A stretch of DNA of 64,000 bases from Flavobacteriaceae bacterium EG-1 (GTDB lineage: Bacteria > Bacteroidota > Bacteroidia > Flavobacteriales > Flavobacteriaceae): contig NZ_WJPK01000002.1 of assembly GCF_009649685.1 (NCBI RefSeq), positions 722,202 to 786,201 of the forward strand, in the 5' to 3' direction. The notes beneath the pieces are model-generated. The model saw nothing but the letters and a program-made list of their open reading frames with translations. It had not been told where the DNA came from and ran no database searches. Within the stretch, counting starts at the first letter, position 1. Each line of letters starts with the position of its first letter. A program made the position numbers and the translations under genes. Of the stretch, positions 1-7,368 are shown in pieces.

Positions 1-331
1 AAATATTATCTCCTAACACTAAAGCCACCTTATCTTTGCCCACAAAGTCAGCTCCTATAATAAAAGCTTCCGCTAATCCGTTGGGGGCTTCTTGAATAGC
101 ATAAGAAAACTCACAACCATACTTTTTACCATCACCCAACAAATCTTGAAATAATGGTAAATCTTTTGGGGTTGAAATAATTAATATTTCGCGTATACCT
201 GCGTAAATTAAGGTTGATAGTGGATAGTAAATCATTGGCTTATCGTAAATAGGCATCAATTGCTTACTTACTGATAAGGTTAATGGATGCAAACGTGTGC
301 CTGATCCTCCTGCTAGTATAATTCCTTTCAT
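1..331 (-). CDS. rfbA: Glucose-1-phosphate thymidylyltransferase, 3' part missing
   Basis: The enzyme joins glucose 1-phosphate and dTTP to give dTDP-glucose, the first step of dTDP-rhamnose synthesis for surface polysaccharide. Translating the minus strand from the ATG at 331 gives [18 protein letters not shown], the nucleotidyltransferase signature loop that binds the nucleotide, followed by [18 protein letters not shown], which is typical of RfbA. About 110 residues are present and the gene runs off the left edge, so the C-terminal two thirds are outside the window. It lies 45 bp downstream of rfbB on the same strand, as expected for consecutive steps of one pathway. The identification is secure. 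Confidence 0.93.
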   Translation of the reverse strand, partial: MKGIILAGGSGTRLHPLTLSVSKQLMPIYDKPMIYYPLSTLIYAGIREILIISTPKDLPLFQDLLGDGKKYGCEFSYAIQEAPNGLAEAFIIGADFVGKDKVALVLGDNI

Positions 332-376
332 TTTGTGCTTTTTTCATTGCCGCAAATAAATAAGGCAATGTCTACA

Positions 377-1420
377 TTAATTATACATTTTTTGATAATA
401 TTCTTTATATGACCCTGAAGTTACACTATTTAACCATTCTTTATTATTCAGATACCAATCAATAGTTTTCTCTAACCCTTGTTCAAAAGTGACAGAAGGT
501 TCCCAGCCTAGTTCTTCATTAATTTTTGTCGCATCTATTGCATACCGTAAATCATGTCCAGGTCGATCTTTTACATAAGTTATTAGCTTTTCCGAAGTGC
601 CTTCAGCCCTACCTAACTTAACATCCATTTGTTTACATAATAATTTTACCAAATCAATATTCTGCCATTCGTTAAAGCCTCCAATATTATATGTTTCATA
701 TTTTCTTCCTTTATGATACACCAAATCAATAGCCCTTGCATGATCTTCAACATACAACCAATCACGTGTATATTTACCATCACCATATACAGGTAATGGT
801 TGATTTTCTATAATATTATTGATAAATAAAGGAATCAGTTTTTCCGGAAAATGATTCGGCCCATAGTTATTTGAGCAATTTGTTATAACGAAAGGCAAAC
901 CATAGGTTTCACCATAAGCCCTAACAAAATGGTCGGAACTAGCCTTAGAAGCAGAATAAGGTGAATTAGGATCGTAAGCAGTTGTCTCTAAAAATAGCCC
1001 TTTATCTCCTAAAGAACCATAAACCTCATCGGTGCTAACATGGTAAAAGCGTTTCTCTGAAAAATCATTTTTCCAACTTGATACTGAAGCATTCAAAAGA
1101 TTTACTGTACCAAAAACATTTGTTTTTACAAATGCCAAAGGGTCTGTTATCGAACGATCTACATGAGATTCAGCCGCCAAATGAATGACACCATCAAACT
1201 TATATTTATTAAAAATTTCGTTGATGTAATCTGCATCTACAATATCACCTTTTAAAAATTTATAATTTGGCGCATTTTCAACATCTCTTAGATTCTCCAA
1301 ATTACCTGCGTATGTTAAAGCATCTAAATTGTAAATGTTAATATTGGGGTAGTTTTTAACAAACCTCCGAACTACGTGAGAACCAATGAAGCCTGCACCA
1401 CCTGTTATTAAAATATTCAT
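377..1420 (-). CDS. rfbB: dTDP-glucose 4,6-dehydratase
   Basis: It converts dTDP-glucose to dTDP-4-keto-6-deoxyglucose in the cytoplasm, the second step towards dTDP-rhamnose. The 347-residue protein is of normal length for the family. It shows the extended short-chain dehydrogenase layout: a Rossmann GGAGFIG loop at residues 7-13, the dehydratase triad part TDE at 130-132, and the YSASK catalytic Tyr155/Lys159 pair. The family signature NNYGPNHFPEKLIP follows in the middle of the protein. rfbA is directly downstream and a Wzz-like gene is 18 bp upstream, so this is one polysaccharide operon. rfbC and rfbD are not in the window. Confidence 0.96.
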   Translation of the reverse strand: MNILITGGAGFIGSHVVRRFVKNYPNINIYNLDALTYAGNLENLRDVENAPNYKFLKGDIVDADYINEIFNKYKFDGVIHLAAESHVDRSITDPLAFVKTNVFGTVNLLNASVSSWKNDFSEKRFYHVSTDEVYGSLGDKGLFLETTAYDPNSPYSASKASSDHFVRAYGETYGLPFVITNCSNNYGPNHFPEKLIPLFINNIIENQPLPVYGDGKYTRDWLYVEDHARAIDLVYHKGRKYETYNIGGFNEWQNIDLVKLLCKQMDVKLGRAEGTSEKLITYVKDRPGHDLRYAIDATKINEELGWEPSVTFEQGLEKTIDWYLNNKEWLNSVTSGSYKEYYQKMYN

Positions 1421-1438
1421 TTTATAATTAGTTAAACA

Positions 1439-2440
1439 CTACTTTAATTCTTTTGATCTTCTATTTAAATAAGCAATTAATGAAATCATAAAGAATAAGC
1501 CAATTAACAATAATGGAATTAATACAAAATTCTTATTTAGTAGTTGTTTCTTAACAACATGAGTTTTTCCTAAACTTATGATACTCACTGGAGTTTCCTG
1601 TTCAATTAACTCTACTTGTTTAACTTCATTTTCTTTAATGAGTCGATTTTTAAACATTAATAAACTTGGCACATTTAAGCCACTTTCACTTTCTAACAGA
1701 ACCATGCTCTGCCCTGTAGTATTTTGATTGCTCTTTAAACTTGCCGAAAAGTTCATAATCATTTCGTCTATTTGACGTATTAATTCATCATTCTGCTCTA
1801 TTCTAAGTTTTGAATTTTTTGAATGAGCTTCTTGTAACTCAATAAAATAAGGATTGGAATTAATATAATCTAAAATTTTAGTTACATACTCTTCACCTTT
1901 TATCGGGTTTTTATGAATGAAAGTTATTCGATGTGTTCGAATACTTTTTTTCAATATTTCAGATTTAACAATTTCTAAAACAAAATCATTGTCTTTGTAG
2001 TTTTGCAATATCTCCAAATACTTAATATCTTCTTCTGAATTCGTTTTCTCCGATTTCAGTTTATCTTCAATAGGTTCAATTTCAATTTCAAACTTTTTAA
2101 AATTATTGACATCTATATCTAGTTTCTTAAAAAAAGCCGTATCCTTTGCTGTTACCTTAGACTTTAACTCTTCTACAACGTCATATAGATAATCTTTGCT
2201 TTCAAAATTTGGCTTTACAATTGCTTCGGTTTGTAATTTATCTTCAACCAAATTGTTTAAAACAAAGCCAATGACTACTCCTATTATTATAAGGCCTAAC
2301 AATTTAAATGCACTTTTCTTAAGAAAAAGAAAAACGCGGAGAACTCCATAAAAAATACTATTTAGTATTTTACGAGTTAATTTTAATAATTGCCCTAAAT
2401 CTATTTCGTCAGAAGAAGAAGATGAATTGTTCGGTTGCAT
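1439..2440 (-). CDS. Wzz-like polysaccharide chain-length/export membrane protein
   Basis: This 333-residue protein has the topology of the Wzz/FepE chain-length regulators. A cytoplasmic N-terminus with a Ser-rich start is followed by a membrane segment near residues 46-66, a long charged periplasmic part and a second membrane segment near 305-325 with a short basic tail (NRRSKELK). Proteins of this shape control O-antigen or capsule length. The position directly upstream of rfbB and rfbA supports that role. I see no clear catalytic motif and no C-terminal tyrosine-kinase domain. The family assignment rests on topology and neighbourhood, not on a strong motif. Confidence 0.7.
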   Translation of the reverse strand: MQPNNSSSSSDEIDLGQLLKLTRKILNSIFYGVLRVFLFLKKSAFKLLGLIIIGVVIGFVLNNLVEDKLQTEAIVKPNFESKDYLYDVVEELKSKVTAKDTAFFKKLDIDVNNFKKFEIEIEPIEDKLKSEKTNSEEDIKYLEILQNYKDNDFVLEIVKSEILKKSIRTHRITFIHKNPIKGEEYVTKILDYINSNPYFIELQEAHSKNSKLRIEQNDELIRQIDEMIMNFSASLKSNQNTTGQSMVLLESESGLNVPSLLMFKNRLIKENEVKQVELIEQETPVSIISLGKTHVVKKQLLNKNFVLIPLLLIGLFFMISLIAYLNRRSKELK

Positions 2441-2453
2441 TTGGTATAAAAGG

Positions 2454-4136
2454 TTATGAATTAAAAATTTGAGTTAATATTTTATCTGTTATCAAATATG
2501 TTGGCTTTACCCCTGTAGTTCCCAAACCACCAGAGGCTAATGTACTTCCCGTTTCTAATGGATTATCGGAAGCATAGTAAGCATACCTAACCGTAACATC
2601 TTCACGAATACTCTTTCGTATTTTAGAAGCGGATTGAATAGCCTTTTGATAATGAACGCCCTCCATTTCAAGCCCTATAACATTCCATGTTGACTTGTGA
2701 AAAAACTTTAATATATCTTTATTTTGTAAAGAAGTTCCTAAAACTGTAATCATAGCTCCTTCAAAAACCTTTAGCCCATAGCCTTCAAAATCTTCAGCAC
2801 ACAATTCATTTTTAAAAGGATAATTGTCTGCTGTACCCTCAAAAACATGCGCAGAAGGAATCATAATATCGCCCTTTCCTCCTTCTAGAATACCAGCTTT
2901 CCCCATTATAGATATCGACTCAATATTCAAAAAAACATTGTCTTTATTAACCTTATGCGGTTTAAGTAATTCGTCTATTGTTTCAAAAGCCTGTTCTCCA
3001 AATGCGTAATCCATTACAAATATAACAGGTTTTTCTTCATCTCGAATTTCTGCATTGAGTTGATAACAACAAGCGTCATCACCCAATTTTGCCAAATCAA
3101 AAATTTGCACATCAATATTAGTTCCAGACTTATCATCTATACTAATCATTCCATTTTTCTGTGCAGTTTTCAACACCTTTTCTTGAAGCTGCTTATTGCT
3201 CGAAGAACTTAGAGCCTCAAAAATCTCAAGAGAACTATTATTAGGAAATTCATTTGCCAAAGTTTTGCCAGCATATAAAGAATTCATTACACTGTGCATA
3301 TTGGCGCTTATAATATGAATTGGTCTTTTAAGTAAAGAGTGATTTGCTAAAGTTTGCTTGATTGTATTAGCCCACTTTTCACCATGAATATGATGACCCA
3401 ATCGTTCACGTAATAAAGCACTAAAAGTAATGGTTCTCTTGTCTCCGCTTACTTCTTCTTCAATTGTTAATCTTCCTAACCAGTAAATTATTTTTAAAAA
3501 ACGTTCTGGGTTTTCGGTTGTAGCAAATTGTTCATGTACGGCTAATATTTCAACAAAAGATCTTCCTAAAATATTTGCAGTATGTATTAATGCTACCTCT
3601 CGTTCTGCTTGATTTAATTCTTTTTTATTAACCGCACTCTCTAACTTATCCCAATCTCGAATTGTCTTTTTCGTATCTTCTATTAGCACTCTTTTGCAAA
3701 TTTTCTCAGATTCTATGAACAAAAAAGTTAAATGGGTTAGAATATCATAAATATCAGAACGTCCGCGTGTAATTTCAATATTCATCTGTTCGTCATCTAT
3801 ACGATAACAATTTCTTCTTCTCTTAGGCGGTACTATTGGTTTAAAATGTGAATCACTATAACCTTCATCTGAAGTTAAATTAATAAACCTACATTGTTCT
3901 ATTCCTTCAGGAAGCCTTTCCAATACATAAATTAGACCCTTTAACTCTGCTTTTTCTTCTGCAATAGAACCATATATTTCAGGTCTAAGTAATAAAAGTG
4001 CATTTTTTATAGCCTCACCAGACACACCGTTAGGTTTGTAAAACCCACGGTTAAACAAATGACGCATAGTAACATAAAGCCTTTCAATGGCATTCGTAGA
4101 TTCCTGAGCTCGTGTTGTGGTAGATTCTTTCCCCAT
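2454..4136 (-). CDS. DUF6909-type protein with nucleoside-phosphorylase-like C-terminus
   Basis: I recognise this as a conserved Bacteroidota protein of unknown function (DUF6909 from memory, not checked). The frame stays open up to 4202, but I chose the ATG at 4136 (MGKESTTTRAQEST). The extra 22 residues are low-complexity (Asn, Phe, His) and would overlap the GH3 gene by 35 bp, whereas this start leaves a 31-bp gap. That gives 560 residues. The N-terminal half is helical and charged. The C-terminal half contains HIISANMHSVMNS, IMIPSAHVFEGTADNYPF and WNVIGLEMEGVHYQKAI. The GLEMEG stretch resembles the ME(S/G) purine-binding motif of nucleoside phosphorylases and MTA/SAH nucleosidases, which is my inference. 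Function unknown. Confidence 0.8.
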   Translation of the reverse strand: MGKESTTTRAQESTNAIERLYVTMRHLFNRGFYKPNGVSGEAIKNALLLLRPEIYGSIAEEKAELKGLIYVLERLPEGIEQCRFINLTSDEGYSDSHFKPIVPPKRRRNCYRIDDEQMNIEITRGRSDIYDILTHLTFLFIESEKICKRVLIEDTKKTIRDWDKLESAVNKKELNQAEREVALIHTANILGRSFVEILAVHEQFATTENPERFLKIIYWLGRLTIEEEVSGDKRTITFSALLRERLGHHIHGEKWANTIKQTLANHSLLKRPIHIISANMHSVMNSLYAGKTLANEFPNNSSLEIFEALSSSSNKQLQEKVLKTAQKNGMISIDDKSGTNIDVQIFDLAKLGDDACCYQLNAEIRDEEKPVIFVMDYAFGEQAFETIDELLKPHKVNKDNVFLNIESISIMGKAGILEGGKGDIMIPSAHVFEGTADNYPFKNELCAEDFEGYGLKVFEGAMITVLGTSLQNKDILKFFHKSTWNVIGLEMEGVHYQKAIQSASKIRKSIREDVTVRYAYYASDNPLETGSTLASGGLGTTGVKPTYLITDKILTQIFNS

Positions 4137-4167
4137 TAAAGAGTTTCGGTTAAAATTACAATTAAAA

Positions 4168-5667
4168 TTATGGAATTTGGAATTTACATAATGTATCGGC
4201 AACTTTTCTGTCGTTGCCTAATCGTTGTACTTTATTTTGACCTCCTAACTTTCCTATTGACTTCATATACTCCTTAAAACCACCCGGTTTAATTTTAGTT
4301 ATCTTCAAGGTTTGAAGAATTTTTCCGTCAATTAAATCAAAATAATAACTGTTTTGACGCTGCAATGATGTGTCAATTATTTTTATGAAGTTGGTTAAAT
4401 CGTCAGGTATCTCTTCAAATTCTACTAACCATTCGTGATATGGCAATTCTTGTTCTGCTGGAGTAATTTGAGGTGCAACGGTAAACTCATTTACTTTTGC
4501 ACCGGTAGTAGCAATTGCCTCTTGCATAGCTTGTTCTACTTCTTTTGCAATAACATGTTCACCAAAAGCTGAAATAAAATGTTTTATTCGTCCTGAGACT
4601 ATAATTTTATAAGGTTTCAAAGAAACAAACCGAATGGTATCACCCAAATTATATGCCCATAATCCTGCATTTGTAGAGATTATCATGGCATAATCTACGT
4701 CTAATTCAACATCCTTAATTGTTATTCTATTGGTCTTTCCTTCTAAATAATCACTAACCTTTACAAACTCATAAAAAATACCAGAATTTAAAAGTAAAAG
4801 CATTCCTTTTTCCACTTGTGAATTTTGATACGCAAAAAAACCTTCGCTCGCAGGAAACAACTCAATACTATCAACTCTTCTACCTATTAAATTTTCAAAC
4901 TTAGCACGATAAGGTTCATAATTAACTCCACCATAAATAAATAATTGAAAATTCTTAAAAATTTCACCTACGTTTTTACCCTTCTTGTTTTTTAATTTTT
5001 CAAAATACATTTGAACCCATGACGGTATACCTGCGATAACCGTCATATTCTCTTTTATGGTTTCGTCAACAATTACATTTACTTTTGTTTCCCAATCTTC
5101 AATACAATTGGCTTCCCAACTCGGCAATCTATTTTTTTGCAAATAATTAGGAACATAGTGTGCCGAGATACCAGACAAGCGACCAATCTTAATACCATTT
5201 TTCTCTGTCATTTCGGGGCTACCTTGGAGAAAAATCATTTTACCATCAACAAACTCTGCATTTCCCGTTTCATGGATATAATTTAATATGGCGTTTCTCG
5301 AAGCTTCTACCTGATATTGTATTGAATCTTTTGTTATTGGTATATATTTTACACCAGAAGTTGTGCCTGAAGTCTTTGCAAAATAGACTGGTTTTCCTGG
5401 CCATAACACATCTTCTTTACCAGCAACCACCTGTTCTACATATGGTTTTAATTCTTCATAATCTCTAATAACAACATTACGGACAAAATCTGAGTGCGAC
5501 TTAATTTCATTAAAATTATGATCAACACCGAATTTGGTACTTTTTGCGGTTGTAATTAATTCTTTAAACAATTTTTGTTGCGTAGCTACTGGGTTATTAA
5601 CCCATTGATCGGTTTTCCGAGCAACTATTTTTGCAAAAATTCTGGCAGCAAGCGATTTTATAGACAT
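4168..5667 (-). CDS. GH3 auxin-responsive-promoter family protein (acyl-adenylate/amide synthetase fold)
   Basis: The 499-residue protein belongs to the GH3 family, whose plant members adenylate a carboxylic acid and conjugate it to an amino acid. Bacterial members are mostly uncharacterised. The adenylation P-loop is visible as AKTSGTTSGVKYIPIT (residues 97-112). The later motifs LFPASEGFFAYQ, WAYNLGDTIRFVSLKPYKI and the hinge SGRIKHFISAFGEHV match the ANL-type fold of the family. The start at 5667 gives MSIKSLAARIFAKIVARKTDQW, which is typical of Bacteroidota GH3 proteins. It lies 5 bp from the M23 peptidase gene upstream and 31 bp before the DUF6909 gene, so the three are probably co-transcribed. 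The substrate cannot be told from sequence. Confidence 0.88.
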   Translation of the reverse strand: MSIKSLAARIFAKIVARKTDQWVNNPVATQQKLFKELITTAKSTKFGVDHNFNEIKSHSDFVRNVVIRDYEELKPYVEQVVAGKEDVLWPGKPVYFAKTSGTTSGVKYIPITKDSIQYQVEASRNAILNYIHETGNAEFVDGKMIFLQGSPEMTEKNGIKIGRLSGISAHYVPNYLQKNRLPSWEANCIEDWETKVNVIVDETIKENMTVIAGIPSWVQMYFEKLKNKKGKNVGEIFKNFQLFIYGGVNYEPYRAKFENLIGRRVDSIELFPASEGFFAYQNSQVEKGMLLLLNSGIFYEFVKVSDYLEGKTNRITIKDVELDVDYAMIISTNAGLWAYNLGDTIRFVSLKPYKIIVSGRIKHFISAFGEHVIAKEVEQAMQEAIATTGAKVNEFTVAPQITPAEQELPYHEWLVEFEEIPDDLTNFIKIIDTSLQRQNSYYFDLIDGKILQTLKITKIKPGGFKEYMKSIGKLGGQNKVQRLGNDRKVADTLCKFQIP

Positions 5668-5672
5668 CTAGT

Positions 5673-6542
5673 TTAATTAAAATCAATAAAATCTTGTGGA
5701 TTAACAGGTGCTCCATTATTCCAAATTTCAAAATGGAGATGGGGCCCAGTTGTTAATTCTCCTGTATTACCGATTGATGCAACAACCTCTCCTGATCGCA
5801 CTAACTCTCCTTGAGTTTTACTTAAAGACCCATTATGTTTATAAACACTTAGTAATCCTCTATCATGTTCAATTATTATTACATATCCTGTTTCGGCTGT
5901 CCACTCAGAAAAAACTACTATTCCATCAGCAACAGCTTTTACAGGAGTATCCCTTTTGGCAACAACATCAACGGCATAATGCCCCTGTTCTGAATTAAAC
6001 CCTTGCGAAATTGTGCCTGTAACGGGTGTAAAAAGCACGAGGTTCTCGTTACGTCCACTTGTATCAAAAAGGTTGTACTTATCTTCCAAAGCCACTTCCA
6101 TACGCAATAAAGAATCTTCTTTTATGGGTGTTAAATCTACAGATGCAGGATCTAATTTAAAATTCTCATAAAGTGAATCTCTGTTAAATTCTGTATTTTC
6201 TATATCACCTTTTAAAACCATACGAATATTATCCAAGTACTTATTGGTATAATTTAATGTACGTACCAATGAGTCCGTTTTGTAAGTAAGTACAGTCGCC
6301 TCACGTTTTAATTTAGTTGAAGAGTAGCCCGGAATGTATTCACGCAATGGCGTAAAAGCAATTAACAATGTAGTGAACCCTATTAGTCCAATTATACAAA
6401 GAGAGCCTGTAACAAATACATTTAACCGGCTTAACTTAAAAGAAATTTTTTCTTCGAATGTACTTTCATTAAGTATCACTAGCCGATACTTGTGCAGTAG
6501 CTTTCGTTTAATTTCTTTTCTCTTTTTCTTCTTTTTTGCCAT
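5673..6542 (-). CDS. M23-family metallopeptidase, membrane-anchored
   Basis: This is a LytM/M23 peptidoglycan peptidase-like protein of 289 residues. A very basic start ([16 protein letters not shown]) precedes one membrane segment near residues 38-63, a coiled or linker region and a C-terminal M23 domain. The zinc ligands are visible as the GHYAVD pair (His188, Asp192) and HLHFE (His268, His270), so the peptidase is probably active. I start it at the ATG at 6542. An in-frame TTG at 6551 lies inside the -7 promoter box and is unlikely to be used. It heads the GH3/DUF6909 group and is divergent from tatA, an arrangement I recall as common in Flavobacteria. It acts on peptidoglycan in the periplasm. 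Confidence 0.9.
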   Translation of the reverse strand: MAKKKKKRKEIKRKLLHKYRLVILNESTFEEKISFKLSRLNVFVTGSLCIIGLIGFTTLLIAFTPLREYIPGYSSTKLKREATVLTYKTDSLVRTLNYTNKYLDNIRMVLKGDIENTEFNRDSLYENFKLDPASVDLTPIKEDSLLRMEVALEDKYNLFDTSGRNENLVLFTPVTGTISQGFNSEQGHYAVDVVAKRDTPVKAVADGIVVFSEWTAETGYVIIIEHDRGLLSVYKHNGSLSKTQGELVRSGEVVASIGNTGELTTGPHLHFEIWNNGAPVNPQDFIDFN

Positions 6543-6548
6543 ACACAA

Positions 6549-6556
6549 CAAAGATA
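6549..6556 (-). promoter_or_regulatory. -7 box of the M23 peptidase gene
   Basis: On the minus strand this reads TATCTTTG, an exact match to the Bacteroidota -7 consensus TAnnTTTG. It ends 6 bp before the ATG at 6542, so transcription would begin close to or at the start codon. No TTG is found at the usual -33 spacing, which lowers confidence. Confidence 0.55.
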
Positions 6557-6714
6557 ATGTATGTATTGAATATCAGGTGAAATCAGATGAAATTTGTGAT
6601 TTTACTTCAAATATTCATAATTCTGCGCTTAACACAGCGCGACCCTTACTACATACGAATACTCTAAATATTAATATTAACAATATATCAATAGCTTCAT
6701 TGTTGACTTTTTTG

Positions 6715-6722
6715 TACATTTG
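6715..6722 (+). promoter_or_regulatory. -7 box of tatA
   Basis: TACATTTG matches the Bacteroidota -7 consensus exactly and lies 22 bp before the tatA start codon. I found no TTG at a correct -33 spacing. Confidence 0.5.
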
Positions 6723-6744
6723 GTTTTCAATTAATAATATTGTT

Positions 6745-6927
6745 ATGACTGCATTATATACTTTCTTAGCTATTGGAGCGCCACAAATTATCTTAGTAGT
6801 GGTAGTGGTTCTTCTTTTATTTGGAGGAAAAAAAATTCCAGAATTAATGCGCGGCCTTGGTAGCGGTATTAAAGAATTCAAAGATGCCTCTAAAGATGAC
6901 GAAGCCTTAGAAGAAAAAAAGGATTAA
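6745..6927 (+). CDS. tatA: Sec-independent translocase subunit TatA/TatE
   Basis: This 60-residue protein is the pore-forming subunit of the twin-arginine pathway that exports folded proteins. It has the standard layout: a hydrophobic membrane helix at about residues 12-26 ([18 protein letters not shown]), the FGGKKIPEL hinge, an amphipathic helix ([14 protein letters not shown]) and an acidic tail. The reading frame is open far upstream to 6334, but that stretch is antisense to the peptidase gene and not protein-like. The ATG at 6745 gives the family's normal length and follows a -7 box. A good hairpin terminator follows. A Tat substrate is encoded in this same window (GH5-like protein at 58419-59573). 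Confidence 0.95.
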   Translation: MTALYTFLAIGAPQIILVVVVVLLLFGGKKIPELMRGLGSGIKEFKDASKDDEALEEKKD

Positions 6928-6953
6928 TATTTTTACAAAATAAATATATTATC

Positions 6954-6977
6954 AACGCCCAATTAGGGCGTTTTTTT
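6954..6977 (+). terminator. Rho-independent terminator of tatA
   Basis: AACGCCC, loop AATTA, then GGGCGTT running into seven T. It lies 26 bp after the tatA stop codon. Confidence 0.85.
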
Positions 6978-7368
6978 GTGCTTTAATTTTAAAGCAATAG
7001 CTTAAAAATTAGTAAAATCTGTGTTATTTAGCTAGGAAAAAGCCAATTTCGATGTATATATTTTACTCCAGTATAATTTCAAGTAATTCTACCGAGCAAT
7101 AACGGTCAACATTTTTTTGGTAAATGCCCATATCAATTGACCTCACCCATTAAATTAATTATACGAAAAAAGCAATTTCTTCGTTAGTTATAAAAGGCAC
7201 TATTTTTTGTTGGTTATAAGAGAAAAGCAAATCATCTATAACCTACATCCGCCGGCAAAAATAATTAACAATAGAACTTTTAAACCAAAAAGAGCAAAAC
7301 TCTAAAAACAAGTTCTAAATTAAATTCTAAGAACAACTAATTTCTTAGCTTTTTAAATATCCCAAATC
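6978..7368 (+). other. Intergenic stretch upstream of the OmpA-family gene
   Basis: I see no gene in these 391 bases. The sequence is A+T-rich. Near the downstream gene an imperfect inverted repeat (GTTCTAAATT ... AATTCTAAGAAC) lies at about 7312-7335 and could be an operator or a leader hairpin. No exact TAnnTTTG box with correct spacing was found. Confidence 0.4.

Noticed and set aside
4137-4202. Upstream start of the DUF6909-type gene
   Set aside because: It would overlap the GH3 gene by 35 bp and add a low-complexity Asn/Phe-rich run. The ATG at 4136 is better.
6334-6744. Long in-frame N-terminal extension of tatA
   Set aside because: It is antisense to the M23 peptidase gene and contains no protein-like features. 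The ATG at 6745 gives the normal TatA length and follows a -7 box.
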